DNA of 25,439 bases from a virus, in IMG/VR virus record IMGVR_UViG_3300031803_000008, positions 1 through 25,439 of that record; one strand, given 5' to 3'. Position numbers and translations under genes: made by a program. The notes under the pieces were generated by a model. The model searched no databases, was not told the origin of the DNA, and saw nothing but the letters and a program-made list of their open reading frames with translations. Below are positions 1 through 6,882 of this stretch, one piece after another. The stretch's first letter is position 1; each line of letters opens with the position of its first letter.

Positions 1-1356
1 CAGTTCGGCAATGGTGTCAAAGTCTTCGATAATTAATTTATCACTTTCGACAAGGTTCTTGAGATTGAGACATCCTACTTGCTTTACTTTCTTGGTTGTC
101 TTGATTCCCATTTGAGCCTGTCCTATACCAAAACCACCACCAAGAACTTGTCCTGCGCGGCCCCGTTGTGTGACCATTAGCATGTTGTCATATTCTAGGT
201 CATAATGCAAAATGTCAGCCACTTGCTGCCCGATGTCATTGATTTCGACAAGAACAAATGATTCATTGTATTTCAGAGCAGCATTATGGATAACTGTAGG
301 ATAGGTTAATGGGGGAATTGTTGCATTGCGATACTTGGCCACCTGTTTATATGGAAATTCTGACGAATCAATGATCGAAAACGCAGAATAGTCCAATCCC
401 TCACCGTGTGATACATCGACAACTAGTGTATAGACATGCCCTTCTTGGGGTTCTTCGTAGATGTCCATGTCTCCCAAAACTAGAGCCGGGTCTTTGAATG
501 GCATATTCTTTAGCTTCGTTGCATTAATCAGAGTATTAATCGACCCAACAAAGTCACATTCAAATTCTTGTGCAAATTGTTCCTTGCTCGTATTCTTGAT
601 TGTTTCTTCTTTCCACTTCTCGTCGCGCCCCGGAACTTCACTCCAATGAACCTCGACAGGTTTATATAGATTCTTTTTTTCTTGTGCATCCGACCACAAC
701 TTATAGAAGTGGTTCATTCCGCAAGGGGTGCTGACGATAATAACTTTTGTGGTTTTACCGGAAGAAATTGTGGGATAGACAGAACTAAAGAATTCATCTG
801 CAATATTCTTCGGGACGAACGCAAATTCGTCAAGCAGAATCATGTTGTATGTTCCACCACGAACTGCACTAGAAGAAGTCGATGCTGCAACAATTTTTGA
901 CCCATTCTCTAGTTGCATGTCCCCGCGATTCCATACTTTAATTCCTTGTTGTAGAAATGGGGGAAGATTCTCATAGGCTAGTTGCAATCTGCCTAGAATA
1001 TCACGGGCTAGCGACCCTTTGTTTGCAAGGATGGCAATGTTGACATCTTCATTGAATAAAATATAGTGTAGAAAATAAGAAACGACCGTCGTGGTCTTGC
1101 CCGACTGTCTTGGGAGTTTGGCAATGGCAAAGCGATTATTATGAATCGTGTGTATAATTTTCTCTTGAAAGTCATACATGGTAAAGGGAACAAGCCCTTC
1201 ATCTACATTGACAATTTTTACATAGTTGAGAATAAAATAAACAGGGTCTTGAGAACACTTGATGTATTCTGCAATCTGATTTTTTGTGAACTCTTCGTGT
1301 GTTCCGGCCTTCTTGAGAAGGGGATTCCCAAGATAGCCCGATTGATGAGTAGCCAT
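1..1356 (-). CDS. gp17: Terminase large subunit gp17, C-terminus cut by window edge
   Basis: This is the DNA-packaging motor: an ATPase that pumps DNA into the prohead and a nuclease that cuts the concatemer. The frame is open from the ATG at 1356 to base 1 (452 codons) with no stop, so roughly the last 100 residues are missing if it matches T4 gp17 (610 residues). Visible motifs are Walker A RQSGKTT (residues 83-89), Walker B MILLDEF (172-178) with catalytic Glu177, and a coupling motif VIIVSTPCG (205-213). The nuclease domain begins near residue 305 with VVDVSHGEG (Asp314) and LVEINDIG (Glu371); the third acidic residue would lie past the edge. The start has AAGGAG about 9 bases upstream, inside the end of gp16, which stops 6 bases before this ATG, so translation is probably coupled. 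The family assignment is secure. Confidence 0.96.
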   Translation of the reverse strand, partial: MATHQSGYLGNPLLKKAGTHEEFTKNQIAEYIKCSQDPVYFILNYVKIVNVDEGLVPFTMYDFQEKIIHTIHNNRFAIAKLPRQSGKTTTVVSYFLHYILFNEDVNIAILANKGSLARDILGRLQLAYENLPPFLQQGIKVWNRGDMQLENGSKIVAASTSSSAVRGGTYNMILLDEFAFVPKNIADEFFSSVYPTISSGKTTKVIIVSTPCGMNHFYKLWSDAQEKKNLYKPVEVHWSEVPGRDEKWKEETIKNTSKEQFAQEFECDFVGSINTLINATKLKNMPFKDPALVLGDMDIYEEPQEGHVYTLVVDVSHGEGLDYSAFSIIDSSEFPYKQVAKYRNATIPPLTYPTVIHNAALKYNESFVLVEINDIGQQVADILHYDLEYDNMLMVTQRGRAGQVLGGGFGIGQAQMGIKTTKKVKQVGCLNLKNLVESDKLIIEDFDTIAEL

Positions 1357-1362
1357 GAGAAA

Positions 1363-1758
1363 TTACTCCTTACTGTCACCAATATTTAGGTCTAGCTTAC
1401 CTTTTAGCAACTTCTGGAGGTCATGCGTACTCCCAACAAACAGCGCATTGGTGACATTCTTGGGGCCAGACTCGGTTTTTTTCAAGCCCTTGATGTCTTT
1501 TTGCAAGTCGATAAGCTGACGATTGACATCGGCCACATTCTTGATGATTTGCCCGACAACCTCATAGGCTCTAGGATGCTCGCTCTCTTTGGCTAGTTCA
1601 AGAATGCCGTTGAGAGCTTCGGACCCCTTTTCGATAATTGCTTTTAGATTGTCCCGGGTATATTCGTAGTCCGTGTCAAGGTCTTTTGCAATTTCAATTT
1701 CACTAGTAGGAAGAAGTTCTGCTGGCAGAACTTCCACAAGTTTTTCATCATTACTCAT
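1363..1758 (-). CDS. gp16: Terminase small subunit gp16
   Basis: This is the small terminase, the regulatory ring that binds DNA and stimulates gp17. It has 131 residues against 164 in T4 and is close in size to marine T4-like versions. The central region, with YTRDNLKAIIEKGSEALNGI (residues 33-52), then PRAYEVVGQIIKNVADVNRQ (62-81) and a Lys-rich helix, matches the helical core of the T4-like gp16 family, which forms coiled-coil ring contacts. The N-terminus is acidic. The ATG overlaps the stop of gp15 by one base (TAATG), and the gene ends 6 bases before gp17, so gp15-16-17 form one tight translational unit. Position directly before the large terminase supports the call. Confidence 0.9.
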   Translation of the reverse strand: MSNDEKLVEVLPAELLPTSEIEIAKDLDTDYEYTRDNLKAIIEKGSEALNGILELAKESEHPRAYEVVGQIIKNVADVNRQLIDLQKDIKGLKKTESGPKNVTNALFVGSTHDLQKLLKGKLDLNIGDSKE

Positions 1759-2918
1759 TATAATTCATCTACTCCTGTACTCAAGTTTCGTCTACTTCCA
1801 GCCAATGATGTATTCGATGGAAAGAATGTTTGAGTTTGAATGATACCAAAGTCATCATTTGCGTCAATATCAGCCACGGCGACACTTAATTCTAAATTAC
1901 TTGTCGGGTCGAAGTCTATTGTTAATCCTGGTTGTGTATAGACCCGCGCCGCAGTTGGTATACCCCTGAGTTGATCTAGTGTTACCTCAGAAGACCGATC
2001 ATCTACATAATACTGAATTTCATATTTCCAATCGGCCTGAGGATCATCTAAAAAGTTTCCAACAATAGTAGCCGACTGAGAAGATCCATCATAATGAATT
2101 AGTGTTTTTGTATTACCTGCAATACTAGTTGTTCCAGTTGGGCCTTCTGATAAGATTGTTATAGTTCCATTATCATAGATATTGCTTGTTCGACTGGCTG
2201 TATTTGCCTGTAGATAAACTTTTGAGGTTGTAGAATCAGAAGTAAGGTTGCCTGTAGTATATCTAAGTTTAGAATCCGGGCCCGGAACAAAGAAATCTAC
2301 ATAAGCCTTCTTAATGATACCTGACGATCCTTGAACAGGACCAAACAACAGGGCTTTCATTGTAAAATCTAAAGTATAGATAATTGTTCGTCGTGATTCA
2401 AAATCTCCCTCGTAGGCATCTTCTTTGCTAATTCCATTGAGAATAATTGGGCAGTCAATGTCAATTTTAAGATCGGTTGCATCATTAATTGTAACTGTAA
2501 ACTCGGGAGTAAAAAATGGAAGAATTTGTTCGACGATGTTTGTTGCATCGGCCGCATTCCGACAATACAACGATAGATCGAACTGAAGATCATAGGGAAC
2601 AGGAGCATACATTGTCCTAAGCACGTTCTGTTCGTTTACTCGAACATGCCGATTCAGAGTATTCAGTTTTCTGTCTGATGCATACGTCAGATTACTAAGT
2701 TCATAGCTCAATCTTGGAAGAGAAGTCGCTATTTGTTGTGCTATTCTAGGATCGGTTAATCGACTGTACCACTTTTCTTTTGCGGCATAGGACAACGGAA
2801 CAGAAACCCATTGGGTGTCCGATGAGCCAGGACGTTGTAGTTTGATGTTATTAAATAATGTACCAAAGGCTACTACATACTTCCGAATAACGTCATGTGT
2901 AAAGGGTGCACCTAGCAT
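1758..2918 (-). CDS. gp15: Tail sheath stabiliser / tail completion protein gp15
   Basis: This is the T4 gp15-type protein, a ring that caps the contractile tail and joins it to the neck. The N-terminus (MLGAPFTHDVIRKYVVAFGT, then LFNNI) and residues 99-195 (including YAPVPYDLQFDLSLYCRNA and the ESRRTIIYTLDFTMKALLFG stretch) are typical of the family. The protein has 386 residues, whereas T4 gp15 has 272. The extra length lies mainly between about residues 213 and 328: a Ser/Thr/Gly-rich, beta-type stretch between KKAYVDFF and QPGLTIDFDPTS, where shorter homologues run directly on. The ATG overlaps the gp14 stop by one base (TAATG), and the stop overlaps the gp16 start the same way. The function call is firm; the role of the insert is unknown. 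Confidence 0.92.
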   Translation of the reverse strand: MLGAPFTHDVIRKYVVAFGTLFNNIKLQRPGSSDTQWVSVPLSYAAKEKWYSRLTDPRIAQQIATSLPRLSYELSNLTYASDRKLNTLNRHVRVNEQNVLRTMYAPVPYDLQFDLSLYCRNAADATNIVEQILPFFTPEFTVTINDATDLKIDIDCPIILNGISKEDAYEGDFESRRTIIYTLDFTMKALLFGPVQGSSGIIKKAYVDFFVPGPDSKLRYTTGNLTSDSTTSKVYLQANTASRTSNIYDNGTITILSEGPTGTTSIAGNTKTLIHYDGSSQSATIVGNFLDDPQADWKYEIQYYVDDRSSEVTLDQLRGIPTAARVYTQPGLTIDFDPTSNLELSVAVADIDANDDFGIIQTQTFFPSNTSLAGSRRNLSTGVDEL

Positions 2919-3619
2919 TATCCAAAGTCTCCGAAGGGTGATGTTTCGCTCAGGTCAAGGATGGATGCGGCCTCATTTTCGATTATTGCATTATCGGCTA
3001 TAATACTAGAGGGCATGGTGTTTCCTGTCGTGACATAAGTAGAAACGCCATTTGCAAATGCAGCATCAATAACATCAACGCCAGTTGTAAAGTCTTCATT
3101 GCTATAGGTAAATGTTTCGCAACGTAGGTCATACACTTGGAGCGCGCCGGCTTGATAGTACAAGGCTTCATGCTCCACAAATTGAATTTCAAAGAACATG
3201 CCTGCTGCACCAGGATACTTAGGATCAGGACGTACAAAGTCCATGAAGATTAGGTCACCTTCTCGGGGACGAGTGATTCCCATTGCAGACAATCCAGGAG
3301 TACCAACCAACAATTCTTCAAAACGACGAATGGATAAAGTAAGCGTAGTTTGGTCGCGAATTTCTAAACCAAATCTAGAAATCAAGTCACCTTCACCTTC
3401 AAACCCTTCGACATTCTTGATATACATTTCAATCAAGTGAGCCTCGGTGAAAGTCTTTCGTGGATCTTCGCCATAGAGTTGGTCAAAACTACCACTCTGC
3501 TTGCGAGGAATATAATAGAAATCTCGACCATAGAATTTAATAGATTCTATGATTAAGTCTTCTATCAAGTTCTGTTCTGACGAACTCTCGAAATTATTTA
3601 TGTATACGTTTGTGGGCAT
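2918..3619 (-). CDS. gp14: Neck protein gp14
   Basis: This is the T4-like neck protein gp14. With gp13 it closes the filled head and forms the tail-docking site. It has 233 residues against 256 in T4. Diagnostic features are the N-terminal NLIEDLIIESIKFYGRDFYY with IPRK following (residues 17-40) and the GEDPRKTFTEAHLIEMYIKN stretch (50-69), which are strongly conserved in marine T4-like gp14. The middle contains RDQTTLTLSIRRFEEL and a PREGDLIFMDF beta strand (118-128). The C-terminal tail after about residue 190 is variable and Ser/Asn/Ala-rich. The start has GGGGAA about 8 bases upstream, and 17 bases separate it from the gp13 stop. The stop overlaps the gp15 ATG by one base. Confidence 0.92.
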   Translation of the reverse strand: MPTNVYINNFESSSEQNLIEDLIIESIKFYGRDFYYIPRKQSGSFDQLYGEDPRKTFTEAHLIEMYIKNVEGFEGEGDLISRFGLEIRDQTTLTLSIRRFEELLVGTPGLSAMGITRPREGDLIFMDFVRPDPKYPGAAGMFFEIQFVEHEALYYQAGALQVYDLRCETFTYSNEDFTTGVDVIDAAFANGVSTYVTTGNTMPSSIIADNAIIENEAASILDLSETSPFGDFG

Positions 3620-3636
3620 ATTTTAATTCCCCATCA

Positions 3637-4422
3637 TTATGCCATCATCATATCGACAGGAAGCTCATACTTGAGAGACATTTCTTCTCGGAGTTTTTCT
3701 AAATCAACACGAGCCTCGTCAAGAATAGCCCTGCCATTGAGCGTCACGCCACCTGGCATTTGTATACCCTCAAATTTAGATAAATTCATTCCCCATTGCT
3801 CTTTGAATAGAGCAGTCACATATTGTTTCAAGAACAAGTCATTATAGACATCCGAATATGTATCTGGATCAATAATCTTAAAGGCCTCGAAAATTAAATA
3901 TTCTCCGGCTGTTGCATCAGATCCCCATTCCCAGTCAAGCCGAATTTGGTTTTTGTGTTTATTAAAACGAATGGGAACTTTGCCTGTCAGTAATTCAGAA
4001 ATCAAGGAAAGATTTTTCATTCTCATTTCATAACTGAGTAGATCATATCCACCCATGTATGTACCAAAGGTTGTTAAATCGCTCATTCGCATTTGGTAAC
4101 GAATATCCCACATGCCGATAGATGTTCCTCGGACATCAAAAATCTTTGTAATTCCTATATAAGAATCTGTCGTATGAATCTCTGTATTTGACCACCCTAC
4201 AGAAGGAACGCTAATGTATTCATTGTCTATATCATTCTGGGTTAGTTGGTGCTTTTCATAAACTTTTTCAACACCATCATAATGATACTCTTGAAATATT
4301 TGCAAACCTTCGTCAATTCGATCTTCTAGTTGATCGTCATCGACATTAATTTCAATAACAGGTTTTCCTAATCTGCGTAGGCACCATTCTTTTAGTGCTG
4401 ATCTTGATGCTGGTTTAGCCAT
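3637..4422 (-). CDS. gp13: Neck protein gp13
   Basis: This is the T4-like gp13 head-completion/neck protein, which sits under the portal with gp14. It has 261 residues against 309 in T4. The N-terminal SRSALKEWCLRRLGKPVIEI (residues 7-26), the following DDDQLEDRIDEGLQIFQEYH (28-47) and FKEQWGMNLSKFEGIQMPGG (residues about 210-229) are hallmarks of the marine T4-like gp13 family. The C-terminus carries LNGRAILDEARVDLEKLREE, an amphipathic helix. The ATG lies 3 bases after the stop of the 133-residue gene; the only ribosome-binding candidate is a weak GGAAT, so translational coupling to the upstream gene is likely. Base composition is AT-rich like the other core genes here, for example 21 G+C in the row 4021-4080. 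Confidence 0.93.
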   Translation of the reverse strand: MAKPASRSALKEWCLRRLGKPVIEINVDDDQLEDRIDEGLQIFQEYHYDGVEKVYEKHQLTQNDIDNEYISVPSVGWSNTEIHTTDSYIGITKIFDVRGTSIGMWDIRYQMRMSDLTTFGTYMGGYDLLSYEMRMKNLSLISELLTGKVPIRFNKHKNQIRLDWEWGSDATAGEYLIFEAFKIIDPDTYSDVYNDLFLKQYVTALFKEQWGMNLSKFEGIQMPGGVTLNGRAILDEARVDLEKLREEMSLKYELPVDMMMA

Positions 4423-4425
4423 GTC

Positions 4426-4827
4426 TTAATTCCAATCCCATTTAGTAACTTGTGGCGAAATAGTTATAGTTCCTTCACAAACCCTTAGAATTTTATTGTC
4501 TTCAGAACCATCACTAAATCCAGTAACAGCAGGACCTCCAGCAATTTCTACATCATATAGATACCGTCCACCAGCTATGGATCCTGTTACAGAATTATTC
4601 ATTGAGAGCGTGATCGTTCCATTATTTGCACTACCGGATGGATGAATATCTACGGCAATGTTAGCCGTAGAATTGGCTGAGGTATAAGACTTTCTAATTT
4701 GCCCAACCCCATTTGCATACTGATAAACATTGGCCGCAAATGTTCCTGTGGCATTGCTAGTATATACTATAATATTAGCCGACCAATGGCTTCCTTGGTC
4801 TACGATTAAGTTTTTTTGCTGGGCCAT
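4426..4827 (-). CDS. Small beta-sandwich virion protein (hypothetical)
   Basis: This 133-residue protein is rich in beta strands. It has an N-terminal LIVDQGSHWSANI, a central QIRKSYTSANSTANIAVDI segment (residues 43-61), a GTITLSMNNSVTGSIAGGRY run (70-89) and a C-terminal VCEGTITISPQVTK (116-129). This layout resembles small phage structural proteins with an immunoglobulin-like or baseplate-upper-protein-like fold that often lie next to neck genes in marine T4-like phages. No enzymatic motif is visible. It is the first gene after a perfect late-promoter box (4865-4872), has GAGGAT before its ATG, and runs into gp13 with a 3-base gap, so it probably leads the neck/terminase transcript. A structural role is inferred from context and composition. 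Confidence 0.6.
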   Translation of the reverse strand: MAQQKNLIVDQGSHWSANIIVYTSNATGTFAANVYQYANGVGQIRKSYTSANSTANIAVDIHPSGSANNGTITLSMNNSVTGSIAGGRYLYDVEIAGGPAVTGFSDGSEDNKILRVCEGTITISPQVTKWDWN

Positions 4828-4864
4828 TTAATATCCTCTTCCGGGAACTACATCTCTTCTTGTC

Positions 4865-4872
4865 TATTTATA
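4865..4872 (-). promoter_or_regulatory. T4-type late promoter box TATAAATA (perfect match)
   Basis: On the minus strand the sequence reads CATATAAATAGA, containing the exact T4 late promoter consensus TATAAATA, which the phage sigma factor gp55 recognises. It lies in the 92-base gap between the 242-residue gene and the 133-residue gene. The start codon at 4827 is 38 bases downstream, which leaves room for a start site about 10 bases past the box and a ribosome-binding site. It would drive the 133-residue gene, gp13, gp14, gp15, gp16 and gp17. Confidence 0.65.
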
Positions 4873-4919
4873 TGTAAACGAAAGACTATTCAAAAATGAC
4901 TTCATCATCAACATTATTA

Positions 4920-5648
4920 TCAAACGATTCGCCTTTTGATGTGAATCGTTTGTGATGGATCTGCCAGGTCGCCCTCGACATCGAAGTCAATGCTCATGAA
5001 AGCCAGCAAGTCTGTTGTGATCTGATCGGCGTCAAACGCTTCTCGCAACCCAATAATTTCTTCGGACTGAAAGTTGGGCAGGAAGTGATAGTCTGTGAAG
5101 TCGAGTGTCCGACCATCATCGAGTGTGAACTGTGTGGCAAGAATGTGCGTATAGATTGCGCCCAATGTTTGAACGGTGTCGGTGCTTTCTGTGATGATTC
5201 CAGGTAAGATGATCCCGCCACACACAATACCAGTCGCCGTGTCGCTTTCGATCTCAATGTTGACAAGTGAAAGACCACCGACACATTCATTGGTTACAGA
5301 ATCGCGAACGCAAAAGAAGTAGTCCGGCTTGGATGGATCGGGATCATGCTCGCGATGTAATGGTCGAGTCTCCTGCCATTCCCTAAAGTCCAAGCCAGGA
5401 TTGGCCTCTAGGGCGATGTGAAAGGCAGTTATGTCGATTTCAATCTGTTCATTGTTGGGGCGACAAACAATATCGCCCAGCCCAACCCCGAGACGTGCAA
5501 AGATGCTGCCCATCTCTTGACACCATGCATTAAAGGCATCCAATGACTCACCGACGCCAGCAGATCGTTGGTCTGTGAATAACAAGTTATTTGTTGCAAT
5601 TAAAGCAGAGAACGGCTCGATGATTGGTAAGGGGTTGGCGTGTGGCAT
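4920..5648 (-). CDS. Uncharacterised protein of the fibre cassette (possibly GNAT-like)
   Basis: I do not recognise this 242-residue protein. It has no signal peptide or membrane segment. The middle contains DYFFCVRDSVTNECVGGLSL (residues 108-127) followed by TGIVCGGIILPGI (138-150). That pattern, a strand with D..TN..VG, then a G-rich strand, then a helix (TLGAIYTHILATQF), resembles the core of GNAT acetyltransferases. However, I cannot identify a convincing acetyl-CoA loop, so this is only a suggestion. The N-terminal half is helical with several Trp residues and an REHDPDPSKPD loop. The start has AGGAG 9 bases upstream. G+C is high for the window (33 in the row 5461-5520), like the 271-residue neighbour and unlike gp13-gp15. 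Position inside the fibre/decoration cluster suggests a virion or host-recognition role. Confidence 0.5.
   Translation of the reverse strand: MPHANPLPIIEPFSALIATNNLLFTDQRSAGVGESLDAFNAWCQEMGSIFARLGVGLGDIVCRPNNEQIEIDITAFHIALEANPGLDFREWQETRPLHREHDPDPSKPDYFFCVRDSVTNECVGGLSLVNIEIESDTATGIVCGGIILPGIITESTDTVQTLGAIYTHILATQFTLDDGRTLDFTDYHFLPNFQSEEIIGLREAFDADQITTDLLAFMSIDFDVEGDLADPSQTIHIKRRIV
4921..4952 (-). terminator. 10-bp perfect stem-loop at the 3' end of the 242-residue gene
   Basis: Bases 4921-4930 (CAAACGATTC) and 4943-4952 (GAATCGTTTG) are perfect reverse complements separated by 12 bases. In the minus-strand transcript the hairpin covers the last codons and the stop of the 242-residue gene. 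It is followed by an AU-rich but not uridine-only stretch, so it is not a textbook intrinsic terminator. It may act as a weak terminator or as a 3' end stabiliser. A late promoter box follows about 50 bases downstream, which fits a transcript boundary. Confidence 0.45.
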
Positions 5649-5675
5649 ATTATTATTCTCCTACTTTTATACTGG

Positions 5676-6491
5676 TTATATAGCTGAAGTATATCTGACG
5701 GTGAGCGAAGGGCGGTACGAATCGTTCCACGTCCCATCCTCCTGAACCAGACCTTGATAGTGATTGCCCGGACTGGGCCAATCTACATAAAGTTGGACGA
5801 GGACAGGAATTTTGCCCGCAACAATGTGACCTCTCAGGCTTTCTTGGTTGTCGATATAGTTTTGGAGCTGATCGACCAAGCCCGTGACATCCGTTGTTGC
5901 AGTCAGTTCGTCGCCGAACGAATAATTTTGAAATGTAACCGTCGTTAATGGAGTTGGAACTGATTTAAAGGCGGGCCCAGCAGATGCAGTCGTGTTGGCG
6001 GCGAACACTTCCGGGTATTCTACACGATCTTCTAGATATTGGCCCTCAAGCCTCTGAGCGAGCGGAACATCATTCAACCAACTTGTCCACTCCAAGACGC
6101 CTGTTGAATCTTCCCAACCACCCCCCGAAGGACCGGGCAGAACAAACCCGCCAGATATATCTAGGTCGTCTGTCCCCTCGACACCTAGCCCCCAGTATTG
6201 TAGTTTGACGCCTGTAATGGTTGCACCGGCTGGGACATCGACCTCGTACCGAGTGAAGATCACATGGTCAACCCTATTGGATGCCTTTGTTCCATATCGG
6301 CCCAGTAAATATGAAGTTTCGGTTGAAAATGTTACTGTCGCAGTCTTGCCGACATATGCATCGGGGTTGTGCGTCGTACCATCGACAGCGGGCGATGGAT
6401 CATAGGTTGTTTCGGTTGTTTCATACTCGATAAGAGGAACAGCACTAGCAGCACGAATCTGTGTAATTTTAGTTGAGAGCCCAAGCCTCAT
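5676..6491 (-). CDS. Beta-rich putative virion decoration or fibre protein (DNRLRE-like)
   Basis: This 271-residue protein looks like a beta-jellyroll domain. FTRYEVDVPAGATITGVKLQ (residues about 79-98) followed by YWG resembles the start of DNRLRE/disaggregatase-type carbohydrate-associated domains, in which a strand ends in a P.G..I..A.L.. motif. The C-terminal SYRPSLTVRYTS (258-269) is the usual closing strand of such domains. A Gly/Pro-rich loop PGPSGGGWEDSTG lies in the middle. There is no N-terminal signal. The start has AGGGGG about 10 bases upstream and lies 12 bases after the stop of the spike-base-like gene, so the two are probably co-translated. A role as the shaft or tip that sits on that base protein is inferred from adjacency only. 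G+C is high (37 in the row 6121-6180). Confidence 0.55.
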   Translation of the reverse strand: MRLGLSTKITQIRAASAVPLIEYETTETTYDPSPAVDGTTHNPDAYVGKTATVTFSTETSYLLGRYGTKASNRVDHVIFTRYEVDVPAGATITGVKLQYWGLGVEGTDDLDISGGFVLPGPSGGGWEDSTGVLEWTSWLNDVPLAQRLEGQYLEDRVEYPEVFAANTTASAGPAFKSVPTPLTTVTFQNYSFGDELTATTDVTGLVDQLQNYIDNQESLRGHIVAGKIPVLVQLYVDWPSPGNHYQGLVQEDGTWNDSYRPSLTVRYTSAI

Positions 6492-6503
6492 CGTCGGGAC
6501 CCC

Positions 6504-6881
6504 CTAATATAAACCAATCAATCCAGTGGCCGTTGTGTTGCTTGTGTCGTCTGTGTAGTTGTTCGCCCAAATTGCCTCAATGCGAAGAGGAAGAATTGTT
6601 CCGGCTGGGATTCCTTGAAAATGAACATTAGCCTGTTCTGTTTCAAGCAAGTCAGTTCCGTTATATGTATTGGCCAGACGACAAAACACATTACCCGAAA
6701 TTCCGACATAGAGAGCCCTGGTCGTGGCTCCACCAGGAATTCCAGCAATGGCAGACAATCGGCCTACTTCAACCGTACTACTTCCGCTAGGAATGTGCAT
6801 GTCTGGAATTACAAATGCAAACTCGGCTGGGCTGTCCACATCGGAGATTGTTTTAAAAAATTTATCTGCTGGGTTGGCCAT
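6504..6881 (-). CDS. Small spike-base-like structural protein
   Basis: This 125-residue protein has the pattern of a widespread small phage/prophage family: an ALYVGISGNVFCRL strand (residues about 56-69), then VHFQGIPAGTILPLRIEAIW (85-104) and the closing TTATGLIGLY. The same pattern (YVG..G.V, F..VPAGTILP.RV, TTAT.I..LY) defines the spike base proteins described for the Rhodobacter capsulatus gene transfer agent (RCAP_Rcc_01079 family). The match was made by eye and from memory. The protein would form a small beta-barrel or base plate for a head or tail spike. The ATG follows the oxygenase stop by one base, and the ribosome-binding site AAAGGA lies within the oxygenase coding end, so translation is coupled. 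Two late-promoter-like boxes lie 25-43 bases upstream. Confidence 0.65.
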   Translation of the reverse strand: MANPADKFFKTISDVDSPAEFAFVIPDMHIPSGSSTVEVGRLSAIAGIPGGATTRALYVGISGNVFCRLANTYNGTDLLETEQANVHFQGIPAGTILPLRIEAIWANNYTDDTSNTTATGLIGLY

Positions 6882-6882
6882 G

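Noticed and set aside
461-900. Short plus-strand open frames opposite the terminase
   Set aside because: They overlap the well-conserved gp17 ATPase and nuclease motifs on the minus strand and have no features of their own.
3595-3602. CATAAATA late-box look-alike on the minus strand
   Set aside because: It lies just inside the start of gp14 (codons for YINNF), about 680 bases before the next gene start (gp15), and gp14-gp15 are translationally overlapped. A promoter there would serve no clear purpose.
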